A stretch of 64,000 nt of DNA, from NCBI GenBank assembly GCA_023230565.1, contig JALNXD010000004.1, forward strand, positions 1 through 64,000, given 5' to 3'. This document shows, one piece after another, positions 36,945 through 46,200 of this stretch (its first letter is position 1; each line of letters begins with the position of its first letter). The notes below the pieces were generated by a model. That model was not told the origin of the DNA. It was given only the letters and a program-made list of their open reading frames with translations, and ran no database searches. The translations under genes and the position numbers were made by a program. This stretch comes from Syntrophales bacterium (GTDB lineage Bacteria; Desulfobacterota; Syntrophia; Syntrophales; UBA2210).

Positions 36945-37454
36945 TTGCCAGAGGACTTTAAATGCAATGACGGCGGGGTAAAACCCTGCATTGATGGTAT
37001 AAGGGATATGAAGGAAAATGATCTGGAAGGAATTCTGGCAATCGAGAAAACATCCTTTATCACACCCTGGACAAAAACGATGTTCCGTGAAGAACTCAGC
37101 ATTCCGATATGTGTAAACCGGGTGGCGGTGGCGGGGGACAGTATAGTGGGATACAGCTGCTTTGCAATTGTATTCGATGAATCGCACCTTAGAAATATTG
37201 CCGTTCACAGGAATTGGAGGAGAAAAGGAGTCGCGGAATGCCTGCTGAAAGACATGATCTGCATTTCAATTAAAAGAGGTGCGTGCATGGCCACTTTGGA
37301 AGTCAGGAAGTCCGGTATTCCGGCGCAGCGTCTTTATGAAAAAACAGGATTTCGGATCGCAGGGCTGCGGCCTCGCTATTATTCAGATACCGATGAAGAT
37401 GCGCTTATCATGACGGTTGAATTACAACCATTTTTGAGCGAAACGGAAAACTGA
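36945..37454 (+). CDS. rimI: Ribosomal-protein-alanine N-acetyltransferase
   Basis: A 169-residue GNAT acetyltransferase. It has IRDMKENDLEGILAIEKTSFITPWT at the start of the domain, the acetyl-CoA loop VHRNWRRKGVAECLLKDMI, and EVRKSGIPAQRLYEKTGFRIAGLRPRYYSD, typical of RimI. It would acetylate the N-terminus of a ribosomal protein. The start is probably TTG at 36945, with GGAG nine bases upstream; an ATG at 37008 has poor spacing. The frame is open further left through the IIC gene, but that is a shadow frame. Confidence 0.82.
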   Translation: MPEDFKCNDGGVKPCIDGIRDMKENDLEGILAIEKTSFITPWTKTMFREELSIPICVNRVAVAGDSIVGYSCFAIVFDESHLRNIAVHRNWRRKGVAECLLKDMICISIKRGACMATLEVRKSGIPAQRLYEKTGFRIAGLRPRYYSDTDEDALIMTVELQPFLSETEN

Positions 37455-37465
37455 CCGGCGATACC

Positions 37466-38290
37466 ATGGAAATATTTCGTAAATACGAAAAAGGATTCAT
37501 CACTGAAAATCGTACGGCCGCTCCCGGCCACTACGTCATGGAAATAGATCTTCCCGCTTCTTTTGGAAAGGCATTGCCCGGCCAATTTGTAATGGTGCAG
37601 CCGCAGTGCAAAGATACCCTGTTTCTGGCAAGACCTTTCAGCATTCACGGTCTGCGCTTTTCCGAAACGGAAGCGAAACTGAAGATTCTCTATCGAATAG
37701 CCGGAAAAGGTACGCAGCTGATGTCGCGCCTTGCCGCGGGAAATGAGATTAAAGTACTGGGGCCTTTGGGTCGCGGATTTACGATAACGCCGGGTGTTTC
37801 GAAAGCGATACTGGTTGCGGGAGGCGCAGGAATAGCCCCCCTTGTGTATCTGGCAGAATTTCTGAAAGAAAGAATGAAAGATGCATGCGAGATCACAGGA
37901 TACCTTGGAGCAAGGGAGAAATCCTGCCTGTTGGGGATGGAGGAGATGGGCGAACTTTGCACAAATTTGAGAATCGCCACGGAAGACGGAAGCAGGGGCT
38001 TTCACGGGATGATCACCGATCTTTTCAGAGACGATGCTCTTTCCTTTGCAGGAGAAGATGCCCCTGTCTATGCCTGCGGTCCTTATCCCATGTTATCTGT
38101 TATGGCGGGTATTCTCAGGAACGGACTCCGGCAGTGCCAGGTTTCAATGGAAGAACGGATGGCCTGCGGTCTCGGCGCATGTCTGGGGTGCGCCGTAAAA
38201 GGACGATCGAAAGATGACTCTCCGAGATATTTGAGGGCCTGTACGGAAGGCCCCGTCTTCGATATACGGGAAATAGACTGGAATGGCTGA
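37466..38290 (+). CDS. pyrK: Dihydroorotate dehydrogenase electron-transfer subunit
   Basis: A 274-residue FAD/NAD(P)-binding reductase. An FAD-binding RPFSIHGL motif and the NAD-binding GGAGIAPLVYLAEFL lie in the middle. The C-terminal 2Fe-2S site is CGLGACLGC plus a later Cys (RACTEGP). It channels electrons from PyrD to NAD. It overlaps pyrD by 8 bp, so the two subunits are made together. The gene order rimI-pyrK-pyrD is tight. Confidence 0.93.
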   Translation: MEIFRKYEKGFITENRTAAPGHYVMEIDLPASFGKALPGQFVMVQPQCKDTLFLARPFSIHGLRFSETEAKLKILYRIAGKGTQLMSRLAAGNEIKVLGPLGRGFTITPGVSKAILVAGGAGIAPLVYLAEFLKERMKDACEITGYLGAREKSCLLGMEEMGELCTNLRIATEDGSRGFHGMITDLFRDDALSFAGEDAPVYACGPYPMLSVMAGILRNGLRQCQVSMEERMACGLGACLGCAVKGRSKDDSPRYLRACTEGPVFDIREIDWNG

Positions 38291-39212
38291 TACCTCAATA
38301 TTCCCGAACACAGCCGTCAATTTAGGCGGACTTACGTTGAAAAATCCGGTGATGACGGCCTCGGGCACATTCGGTTACGGTGAGGAATTTGCCGGATACC
38401 TCGACCTGAACCGGCTGGGAGCGATAATTACAAAGGGACTTTCTCTTGAACCGAAGGCAGGGAATCCGCCTCCCAGAATCATTGAAACGGCAGCGGGCAT
38501 GCTCAATGCGATCGGCTTGGAAAATGTCGGCATTTGTGCGTTTCTTGAGAAAAAAATGCCTTTTTTGAGCACGCTGAATACTGCCGTGGTCGCCAATATT
38601 CTGGGCGAAACTCCCGAGCAGTATGCCAGGATCGCTGAAATTATCGATGGCAAGGAACATATTGCCGCCATAGAAGTCAATATATCATGTCCCAATATTA
38701 AGGCGGGAGGCGTAAGCTTCGGAACGGATCCAGGACTTGCTCACGAAGTCACAAGTGCCGTGAGAGAAAAAACAAGTATTCCTCTTATCGTAAAGCTTAC
38801 TCCGAATGTTACCGATATACGGGCCATTGCGAGGCGAGTCGAGATTGCCGGAGCCGATGCCGTTTCTCTTATAAATACGCTTATGGGGATGTCGATCGAT
38901 ATTGCAACGCGAAGGCCGAATCTGGGAAATGTAACGGGCGGCCTTTCAGGACCGGCAATCAAGCCGGTGGCCTTGCGCCTTGTATGGGAGACAGTGCAGG
39001 AGGTGAGTATTCCCGTGATCGGTATCGGTGGAATTGCAAGTGCTGCCGATGCACTGGAATTCTTGATTGCCGGCGCCCGTGCCGTACAAGTGGGAACGGC
39101 AAATTTTGTCAATCCGGGGATAACTGTGGAAATTATCGATGGTATCGTGTCATATCTTGCACAACGGGGCATCAATGATGTAAATGACATAATCGGCACC
39201 TTGAGAATATAG
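38283..39212 (+). CDS. pyrD: Dihydroorotate dehydrogenase, class 1B catalytic subunit
   Basis: A 309-residue TIM-barrel flavoenzyme converting dihydroorotate to orotate in pyrimidine synthesis. NPVMTASGTFGYG lies at the N-terminus. The catalytic Cys is in VNISCPNIKAGG (about residue 137), the mark of class 1B. GIGGIASAADALEFLIAGARAVQVGTA forms the FMN-phosphate site. It works with the adjacent PyrK, using NAD as acceptor, which suits an anaerobe. Confidence 0.95.
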   Translation: MADTSIFPNTAVNLGGLTLKNPVMTASGTFGYGEEFAGYLDLNRLGAIITKGLSLEPKAGNPPPRIIETAAGMLNAIGLENVGICAFLEKKMPFLSTLNTAVVANILGETPEQYARIAEIIDGKEHIAAIEVNISCPNIKAGGVSFGTDPGLAHEVTSAVREKTSIPLIVKLTPNVTDIRAIARRVEIAGADAVSLINTLMGMSIDIATRRPNLGNVTGGLSGPAIKPVALRLVWETVQEVSIPVIGIGGIASAADALEFLIAGARAVQVGTANFVNPGITVEIIDGIVSYLAQRGINDVNDIIGTLRI

Positions 39213-39221
39213 GAAAAATCC

Positions 39222-39929
39222 ATGGGCTTTCCGGAAGAAATTATCAGCGGCGTCTACCTTATCGGGGGTCCGAATATCTCGCATTCGGAGGATGCCGCCA
39301 TTTTTCTCGTGGATTGCGGCAGCGAACTCGTAATGATCGATTCCGGAGCCGGCCGGACGGCGGGCCGCCTGGAAAAAACCATTCTGACCCTGGGATTTAA
39401 TCCGGAAAATATCTCTGCTTTGATCCTCACGCACTGCCATATCGATCATATCGGCGGCGCCCCTTATTTTGCGGAACGCTTCGGATGCCGCCTCGTCGCC
39501 CATGATCTGGATGCCGCCGCCATTGAATCGGGCGATCCCGTCGAAACGGCCGCCCGGATGTACGGCACCGTGTTCCCGCCCACGCCGGTCGACCATCGCA
39601 TAAAAGGAGAAGAAGAAACATTTACTTTCGGAACTCAGGTTTTTCGTGTGCTGCACACGCCGGGACACACACCGGGGTCGCTTTCTGTCGTAATCGAACG
39701 GAACGAGAAGCGTGTACTCTTCGGCCAGGATATCCACGGCCCCTTTCTGAAAGCCTTCCGTTCCGACATCGGCGATTGGAAATCATCAATGGCAAAACTT
39801 CTGGCTCTCGAAGCCGACATACTCTGCGAAGGGCATTTCGGGATCTTTCGATCAAAAAAACAAGTGAGAACATATATTGAAGGATATCTGAAAACCAGGG
39901 ATTCAGGGTTTCCGTCTAATCTTACATAA
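39222..39929 (+). CDS. Metallo-beta-lactamase-fold hydrolase
   Basis: A 235-residue MBL-fold protein. The metal motif is LTHCHIDHIGG (HxHxDH, about residues 67-77), then HTPGHTPGSLSV and GQDIHGP with later ligands, and EGHFG near the end. It may be a glyoxalase II-like or other thioesterase. It follows pyrD by 9 bp and may be the last gene of that operon. Confidence 0.85.
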   Translation: MGFPEEIISGVYLIGGPNISHSEDAAIFLVDCGSELVMIDSGAGRTAGRLEKTILTLGFNPENISALILTHCHIDHIGGAPYFAERFGCRLVAHDLDAAAIESGDPVETAARMYGTVFPPTPVDHRIKGEEETFTFGTQVFRVLHTPGHTPGSLSVVIERNEKRVLFGQDIHGPFLKAFRSDIGDWKSSMAKLLALEADILCEGHFGIFRSKKQVRTYIEGYLKTRDSGFPSNLT

Positions 39930-40513
39930 AGTAAAGCGAAAATCTTTGTCCTCGATTAATTGCGTCAGAAAGGAAAGAGAAGTGTTATCTTTTTCACATG
40001 TATTCTCCAGGTTTCCTTCTTCGTGTGGGATATGCAAATTGCTTTGCGGAATTCTGTAAATACGCCATTATCAATCCATAGAAAAAAATATTGCAATCAA
40101 AAGATAAATGTGGCATAGCTCCACAATATACCTTCCATACCTGTTCGGACCCTCGCCGGAAAAGAGGGACAGTTTTCAAAGTATAGGTGGTGTCCGAACC
40201 TCACACACCTCGACGACATCATAAAATCAACAACAAATAAGATTGATGCTCTCGTAAAGAGTCTAAGGTGCGACTGAAGCATCTTTTACACTTAGAAGCA
40301 CCCTCTCCCTTGAGGGGAGGGGGCGGGGTGAGGGTGATTACTCCCCGCTCCCTCCATCCCTCCTATACGGGGGGGGGGAATGACTTTTTACGAATTCATC
40401 AGGTTGGTGGACACGCATAAAGTCCGAATAGTTACGATTCAAGGAGTTATGCAAAGAGCCGGAGGTATGCCGCGCGGAGTCTTAAGAATCATCATCTCAG
40501 CAGTGCCCACAAC
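39930..40513. other. Intergenic region with a dispersed repeat, no gene seen
   Basis: No supported gene. It contains a copy of repeat family D (about 40282-40400), with a palindrome CCCTCTCCC/GGGGAGGG, a run of Gs and GACTTTTTACGAATTC. Short frames have no ribosome-binding site and resemble nothing. Confidence 0.5.
40282..40400 (-). repeat. Dispersed intergenic repeat, family D copy 1
   Basis: Read on the minus strand: GTAAAAAGTCATT, a C-rich run, GGAGGGATGGAGGGAG, AATCACCCTCACCCC, and CCCTCAAGGGAGAGGG. The same order of blocks appears at 57090-57215 and, diverged, at 63838-63945. Confidence 0.6.
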
Positions 40514-40687
40514 TTTATCTTGAACTGTGGATGGAACCGGCATTACTTTTTACTGATCCCAAAGAAAAGCGCTCGCAAGGCCATTAAGGCAAAAATTTGA
40601 CAGATCATCCGACTCGAAGGTGCTATCCCTTCGAAAGAAATGATCAAAACAATTAACACCTTTTTGGTTGGGTGGGTCGAGTACTAA
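40514..40687 (+). pseudogene. Group II intron reverse transcriptase relic (C-terminal end)
   Basis: One frame reads LLIPKKSARKAIKAKI, then a TGA, then QIIRLEGAIPSKEMIKTIN and TFLVGWVEY followed by TAA. This resembles the X-domain/C-terminus of group II intron maturases (PSKKS...IKEI...LNPIIRGWVNY). Upstream coding sequence and any intron ribozyme are absent. It lies 24 bp before the binding-protein gene. Confidence 0.55.
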
Positions 40688-40711
40688 AAACCACACAGAA
40701 AGGAGTAGAGA

Positions 40712-42067
40712 ATGTTGGAGTTATTGATTAGAAGTTTTAGATTATCAGTATTTTTTTTCTGTTTGTTTTGTTTCATCGGTGTTGTTATGTATTCGAGAGC
40801 AGATGCTGACATGCCGGCCTTTGATATCAATAAAATGTCCGATATGACGGACTTTGATCCGATGACATTTGAAAATCCATCCGGCGAAGTAGTAAAAATT
40901 GGAGTTGTTGATGCATTTTCCGGTCCAGGCGCTCATAACGGGCAAATCTTCTGGATGGTAAACAGCTGGATTGCCTTTGATTTTAATAAAAGAGGCGGAA
41001 TCCTGGTTGACGGAAAGAGGAAGAAGATTGCAGTGATTAAAGGTGACAGCCAGGCAAAACCTGCGATTTGTAAAAAAATGACTGAAAAACTCTGTCTTGA
41101 AGACAAAGTCGATCTCCTTTTTGGTACGGCGGGTAGCCACCTTACACTTATTGTTCAGCAAGTAGCAGATAAATACAAAACGGTATTGATGAATCCGCTG
41201 TCCCTCAGCGAACCATTAATGGATGCAAAAAACTTTAGCCGTTATGTTTTCAGGACAACAATTACTACAAAATCAGTCGGTAGAGGCTTGGCATATTTTT
41301 ATTCTAAAAGACCTGAGAATAAATTTTATATTCTCAATCAGGATTATTCATATGGGCATAATATGTCTGAATCTTTTAAAACAGCGTTGCAAAAATACAA
41401 ACCTGAGGCACAGATTGTGGGAGAAGATCACCATCCCCTGTTCATTAAAGATTTTGCACCTTACATTACAAAAATCCAAGCGTCCGGTGCCGAAGTAATT
41501 TTCAGCGGAGATTGGCCTCCTGACGGGCAGAACCTCCTTGTTCAATCCCGTCAAATGGAATGCATGCTTCCCATTGCAAACATATATGTGGATTCGCCTG
41601 CACAAATAGCTGCAGTTGGTATTGAAGGTGGAAGAGGCATGATCAATATTCAAGACCATCATATGACAATAGGCACTCAAGAGATGGAAAAATTTATTGA
41701 AATATGGCATAGCGCATGGAAAAAATGGAAATCTCCTTATAATACCATAATGTGGGCATGGCCTACAGGCGGAGGTGCAAAAACAATGATTATGGGATAC
41801 TGGATGTGGGACGTGGTTGAGCGCGCCGGTACCACCGATCCAGAAAAGATCATAGCGACATGGGAAGGAGATACGTATAAGTCACTCAATGGGGTCGTTC
41901 ATATGCGTGCGTGCGACCATCAGATAGTGCGCGACCTCTATGTAGCGGAATATGAATTCCCCAACAGGTTCTATGACAATGCTGCCGCACCCGGGAAACC
42001 TTTTGTTGTTCCTGCGGACATCGTGACAGCAGAACCTCCAGCGGATCTTGATCGATGTCAAAAGTAA
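40712..42067 (+). CDS. ABC transporter periplasmic binding protein, type I (branched-chain amino acid/amide family)
   Basis: A 451-residue exported binding protein. A hydrophobic signal (about 8-30, LSVFFFCLFCFIGVVMY) precedes the mature domain. VKIGVVDAFSGPGAHNGQ is the standard start of the family's ligand-binding fold, with LLFGTAGSHLTLIVQQVADKY and FILNQDYSYGHNMSESF-like strands following. A good AGGAG ribosome-binding site lies before the ATG. No permease or ATPase gene accompanies it, so the partner genes are elsewhere or it serves sensing. It lies between an intron relic and a Rhs fragment. Confidence 0.85.
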   Translation: MLELLIRSFRLSVFFFCLFCFIGVVMYSRADADMPAFDINKMSDMTDFDPMTFENPSGEVVKIGVVDAFSGPGAHNGQIFWMVNSWIAFDFNKRGGILVDGKRKKIAVIKGDSQAKPAICKKMTEKLCLEDKVDLLFGTAGSHLTLIVQQVADKYKTVLMNPLSLSEPLMDAKNFSRYVFRTTITTKSVGRGLAYFYSKRPENKFYILNQDYSYGHNMSESFKTALQKYKPEAQIVGEDHHPLFIKDFAPYITKIQASGAEVIFSGDWPPDGQNLLVQSRQMECMLPIANIYVDSPAQIAAVGIEGGRGMINIQDHHMTIGTQEMEKFIEIWHSAWKKWKSPYNTIMWAWPTGGGAKTMIMGYWMWDVVERAGTTDPEKIIATWEGDTYKSLNGVVHMRACDHQIVRDLYVAEYEFPNRFYDNAAAPGKPFVVPADIVTAEPPADLDRCQK

Positions 42068-42142
42068 TTTGGATGAATTTGTAAAATTGAACAGTATTGC
42101 TAATAGTTGCACTCTTTGATTATTCCATTATTGATGCGTGTC

Positions 42143-42169
42143 TAATCGGGGACGGGTTCAGATTAATTT
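42143..42169 (+). repeat. REP-like element, family A copy 1
   Basis: TAATCGGGGACGGGTTCAG continues into ATTAATTT and runs directly into the ATG of the truncated Rhs gene. It matches four other sites in the window. Confidence 0.7.
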
Positions 42170-44092
42170 ATGAAGTTTGGTTGTACGGACCCTGAAGGGA
42201 AGATCTGGAGTTACGAATATGACGGCGAGCATCAGAACCTGATAAAGATCAAAACGGCACTGTCAGGCACAGAATACGACCTGGAGCATGACTATGACGG
42301 ACAATTTAGAAAAACGGATACGTACTACTCGCTCGATTCGGTAAGGATAAGAAAGCATTCTCACTATGACTATGACGCGGAACACCACCTCATCCGGACG
42401 ACCACCTACCCCGAATCCGGCAAGGAAATTTGCATAGACACCATGCCGTATCCGAACGGCCTGCCCCACACGATAACCGACGGCCGTGGAGTAGTAACAT
42501 CCATGACCTACGACACCTGCGGCAATCCCGAAACCACGCAGACGGGATCCGAACCGGCAGTCTGCTGCAGCTACGATCAAATCGGCAGGATGACACGCCT
42601 TGCCGACCAGGAAAACGCCGTAAGCACATTCAGCTTTGACCGCCGGGGCCTTATGACGCTTCACACAGATCCGCTGATGAAAAACAGAAGCTGCACCTGG
42701 TACGATAACGGGGACCTGTGTACGAAAACAGACCGCAACAACAATACCATTGCCTTCACATACACCCCCGGCGGGAAACTTGACACAATCACCTATCCCG
42801 ACGCCTCGGCCGTGAGCTTCAGCTATGACATCCTGGGCAACCTCACCGGGATGAGCGATCACATCTGGACCACACACTACGGATACGACAATGCCAACCG
42901 TCTGACTTCGATAACCGACCCCCGCGGATTCGCCATCGGTATCGACTATGACGAAGCCGGCAACATAACCGGGATCACCTATCCGGGGGGCAGGAAAGTA
43001 GAGTACACCCATGATGCGCTGAACCGGTTAACGGCGGTGCACATTTGCTGGCTGAACAAGACGGCCTGCTACACCTACAACGAGGCCGGCCTGCTCTCCG
43101 GGCTGGACCACTTTAACGGGACCTGGACGAGCTACGGCTACGACAATGCCGGAAGGATGACCGATCTTCAGAACCGGAAGGGAGATTTAAGCGCCGTATC
43201 GACCTATCATTACACCTTGGACGGCAGCGGCAACCGTACACACATAGAACACACGGAGCCGCAGACGCCATCCCTGCAGGCAAACTCCGAGCAATATACC
43301 TACAATGAAAAGAAGACCCGGTTGCTTTCAGCCGGGACGACGCCATTCGGCTATGATGATGAAGGGCAAATGATCAGCAAAGGGGGTACGGCGTACAATT
43401 TCGATTACGAACACCGCCTGACGGACACAGACGGAGGCGCCTTCCGGTATTCATACGACGGCACGGGGCGAAGACTTGAAGCAATCCGGAGCACAGAAGC
43501 GACGCGGTATATCTATGACGCATCGGGGAACCTTCTTGCCGAAGCGGACGGGAACAACACCATTACCCGCTACTACATCCATGGTCTCGGCCTTCTTGCG
43601 ATGGCGACCCCTGCGGGGGAACTGTACTGTTACCATTTCAATGCGACCGGCAGCACCATCGCCGTAACAGACGACAATCAGAATACCGTGAACCGATACT
43701 CCTACACACCCTTCGGAGAAATCATCGAAGAACAGGAAACCATCCCGCAGCCCTTCAAATACATCGGCCGACACGGGGTCATGCACGAACCCAACGGACT
43801 GTACTACATGAGAGCACGGTACTATGACCCGGCCACAGGCAGATTCATCTCCGAAGACCCGATCGGCTTTGAAGGAGGGGATGTGAACCTGTATGCCTAT
43901 ACGGGGAATAATCCTGTTAATCTTACTGACCCCTTTGGATTGTGGACTCTCAGTCTGGGGATCACGACATCAGGAGGGCTTGGGATCGGTGGTGGTGGCG
44001 GCACCTTCGTTAATGTCGGACACGATCCATCAAAAGGTTTTTTGGGAGGTTGGCCGGCATCGCTAACGGGTACAGCTCAGGCAGGGATGTAA
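42170..44092 (+). CDS. RHS/YD-repeat protein, 5'-truncated
   Basis: A 640-residue Rhs protein fragment. About 15 YD repeats (GxxxxYxYDxxGR/NLT patterns such as YGYDNANRLTSITDPRG and YTHDALNRLTAVH) fill residues 10-500. Then comes the conserved end of the Rhs core, GLYYMRARYYDPATGRFISEDPIG, and NLYAYTGNNPVNLTDPFGLW. After the core only 49 residues follow, Gly-rich and without a recognised toxin, ending at TAA inside a family A repeat. Full Rhs proteins exceed 1000 residues and have an N-terminal targeting part, so this copy lacks its 5' end at the junction with the upstream repeat. It may be inactive. Confidence 0.8.
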   Translation: MKFGCTDPEGKIWSYEYDGEHQNLIKIKTALSGTEYDLEHDYDGQFRKTDTYYSLDSVRIRKHSHYDYDAEHHLIRTTTYPESGKEICIDTMPYPNGLPHTITDGRGVVTSMTYDTCGNPETTQTGSEPAVCCSYDQIGRMTRLADQENAVSTFSFDRRGLMTLHTDPLMKNRSCTWYDNGDLCTKTDRNNNTIAFTYTPGGKLDTITYPDASAVSFSYDILGNLTGMSDHIWTTHYGYDNANRLTSITDPRGFAIGIDYDEAGNITGITYPGGRKVEYTHDALNRLTAVHICWLNKTACYTYNEAGLLSGLDHFNGTWTSYGYDNAGRMTDLQNRKGDLSAVSTYHYTLDGSGNRTHIEHTEPQTPSLQANSEQYTYNEKKTRLLSAGTTPFGYDDEGQMISKGGTAYNFDYEHRLTDTDGGAFRYSYDGTGRRLEAIRSTEATRYIYDASGNLLAEADGNNTITRYYIHGLGLLAMATPAGELYCYHFNATGSTIAVTDDNQNTVNRYSYTPFGEIIEEQETIPQPFKYIGRHGVMHEPNGLYYMRARYYDPATGRFISEDPIGFEGGDVNLYAYTGNNPVNLTDPFGLWTLSLGITTSGGLGIGGGGGTFVNVGHDPSKGFLGGWPASLTGTAQAGM

Positions 44093-44128
44093 TCGGGGAT
44101 GTAATCGGGGACGAGTTCAGATTAATTT
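44090..44128 (+). repeat. REP-like element, family A copy 2 (tandem edges)
   Basis: TAATCGGGGATG then TAATCGGGGACGAGTTCAG with ATTAATTT. The first TAA is the stop codon of the Rhs gene. The element is followed by a second copy of the Rhs 5' segment. Confidence 0.7.
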
Positions 44129-44210
44129 CTATAAAGGTGGGCTGCACGGACCCCGAAGGAAGGGTCTGGAGTTAAGAATATGGCAGTGAGCATCAGATGG
44201 TTTGAGGAGA
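44129..44210 (+). pseudogene. Rhs 5' fragment, second copy
   Basis: About 80 bp closely matching the beginning of the Rhs gene at 42175-42240 (GGACCC, GAAGG, TCTGGAGTTA, GAATATG, GAGCATCAGA). The frame is broken (TAA where the first copy has TAC) and similarity stops near 44205. It lies directly after a family A repeat, as does the first copy. Confidence 0.7.
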
Positions 44211-44563
44211 AAGCCCTTGAAGATTTGCCCGCTTATTTTAAAGGGTACTGTCAATTATTTTGTGTGAAATTTATATCTGCCAATTTTTTCAGCGAAAGGC
44301 AGATTCTCAGGCACTTTGCCATGGGTTTAGATCTCCAATGTACAATATACAGATATTTAATGGGCTCTGTTGAAAGATACCGCTCTCTCCATGCTTCAAC
44401 AGCCCGGTTTAATGGGGGCAACTCCAAATAACCCAACAAAAACCTGGAGCAGACGCCGAGAAAATTGCGATTTGTCGGGAAGGCCTCGGGTAATTTGACC
44501 TGCACTGGTGCCGCCTGCTCAGGCTTGGCGTTAAATGCCTCAAATCCAACAAAGGAATCCAAA
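44211..44563. other. Region without recognised gene downstream of Rhs
   Basis: Two overlapping frames (plus 44180-44431, minus 44251-44562) have no domain similarity that I can see and no convincing start signals. The segment lies between Rhs debris and a pseudogene and is probably non-coding or decayed. Confidence 0.4.
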
Positions 44564-45773
44564 ATGCTAAAACTGATACAAACAAAAATTTTTCTATCTT
44601 TTTTAATTTTACCTTCTATTTCTAATGCTAAAGATCTTCCTAAATTTTTTAAAAATGTAATATGAGATATTTTTTCCCAACGGAATAAACGAATGGAAAT
44701 TGCAGAAAAATATAGAGGGAGAAAATTATTTCCTGCTTCAATGAGAAAATCTATCTAAACATGAAATCACACTACAATATCGTGACGCAACGCCTACTAC
44801 TATTCAGGCAGTATTTCAAGGGATGGGAGAAGAGATAGATAAAAGTATAAAACAATTCGGTGGAAATATAGTTACCTTAAACGAATTTTTCGCCGTCATT
44901 CTCATCAATGACACTCAATGGAATCATTCGGTAAACCTGCTATATGGCACTCCAGAAGGAGCTTATTTTTGGAAATACAAAGTTCCCAAAACTTATGAGA
45001 CGGATTATGAAAATTACATAGCTGGCCTCACACTAGTGGCGCGGAAACATCAATACGATGTAGCCTTAAAATATGGAAATATTGTTATGGGCCGGTGGGG
45101 AGGTCCCGTTCATGAATTTGCCAAATTGCTTGCAGGCAAGAATGATCCAAGGGCAAAAGATGTATATAAACATTTGTTATAAACCAGTCCCTCAAACTAT
45201 GATGCACAAATAGAATATGCCTCTATAACAACTAACAAAGATGAGGCTATCCAAAGCGCCAGGATAGTTGAAAGAGATGCAGAGGAAGAAAACCTTCTAT
45301 ACGCTGCTGCTAAGATTTTAAACAAAGATGTTCCGGCAATCTCTTCCTCCTCGGTTCTCAATGCGAAAGACAAGGGGCTTGAGGTTATTCTCATCCCATT
45401 AGAGCCATGTAACCCCTGGATCCTTGATGATATTTCAAAATGTTACGAAAAGATTACCTCAATTCCCGTCGTCGTAAGAAGGCTACCTGTAAATTGGACG
45501 GCCCCCGAACCTGCAAGATCTGCTTACAGGCATTACCTCGAACAAATTGCCTCAAATATTTGGAAGACAAAATCTGATTTTAGTGATTGGCCTTTATCAA
45601 AATTGAAAGATGAGATAATGAAAAAAGCGGAAGAAGAAGGCCCACAGGCAGTCACTTCCATAAATCAGATTTTCAAGAAAATGGATGAAGGAGGCTATCA
45701 ATGGGACGCAGACCCAATAATGAGTTGGCAGCCAGTAAAAAAAGAAATAGAAAGAATAAAAAACAGCAGTTAA
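44564..45773 (+). pseudogene. Decayed exported protein, possibly TPR plus metallopeptidase-like
   Basis: A good AAAGGA ribosome-binding site precedes ATG at 44564. A signal peptide follows (LIQTKIFLSFLILPSISNA) and the frame stops at 44663. In a shifted frame the coding continues through TGA and TAA stops: an unbroken part 44823-45182 (helical, repeat-like), then to 45773. The last part reads LEVILIPLEPCNPWILDDIS and SIPVVVRRLPVNWTAPEPAR, which resembles the N-terminal strand pattern of archaemetzincin-type peptidases. A zinc motif HExxH is never reached. At least one frameshift and three stops show that it is dead. Identity is tentative. Confidence 0.55.
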
Positions 45774-46200
45774 CAATTGTATGCAGCACATGGCGCGAAG
45801 CGTGGCGGCGCTTACGCGGCAGGCTTTCTGGCGCAAAGCAGCAAAAAATGAAGGTTTTAAGGTGCTTGAGCATTTTTATGCCAAATCCGTCAGGTTGATT
45901 CAGCAAGGCTTTGATTGAACCGGCCCCAGGTTGGCAATGGTTCCGGATAAGCCAAGAGAAAAAGATGAAATTGTGCAGTTACAGAGTATCGAATTCGTGT
46001 ATAATACACACCGAAACAAGTTGTTCGACCAAACTGTCATAGACTATAAGGATTCCTGGTATGGCGAAGAATTTGTGGTCTGCTCTCCGGCCTCCGAGTC
46101 ATGGTAAGAGGGAATTCCGGAATTCAAGCAGAGTGCCAAATAGAGGAATATCCGTGACTGGAAGGTCATACCTCTGTTCGCAGCAGAAGTGGGAGCATAT
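45774..46200 (+). other. Unidentified ORF remnants
   Basis: A frame from 45701 (MGRRPNNELAASKKRNRK onward) has an AAGGAGG ribosome-binding site but becomes low-complexity and stops at 45898. Another frame from 45781 reads MARSVAALTRQAFWRKAAK to a TGA, then PRLAMVPDKPREKDEI and NTHRNKLFDQTVIDYKDSWYGEE to TAA at 46107. The second looks like a protein broken by one stop, perhaps an immunity-type gene of the Rhs region, but I do not recognise it. Confidence 0.35.

Noticed and set aside
42263..43012. 249-residue minus-strand ORF within the Rhs gene
   Set aside because: Antisense to the YD repeats, whose regular codons keep other frames open.
44500..44570. Possible integron attC-like site around GGCGTTAAATGCC
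   Set aside because: Only the short core resembles attC; no matching second simple site or integrase is present, so chance is more likely.
44663..45182. Further selenocysteine codons in the decayed gene at 44564-45773
   Set aside because: Stops include TAA as well as TGA and there is a frameshift, so this is ordinary decay, not UGA recoding.
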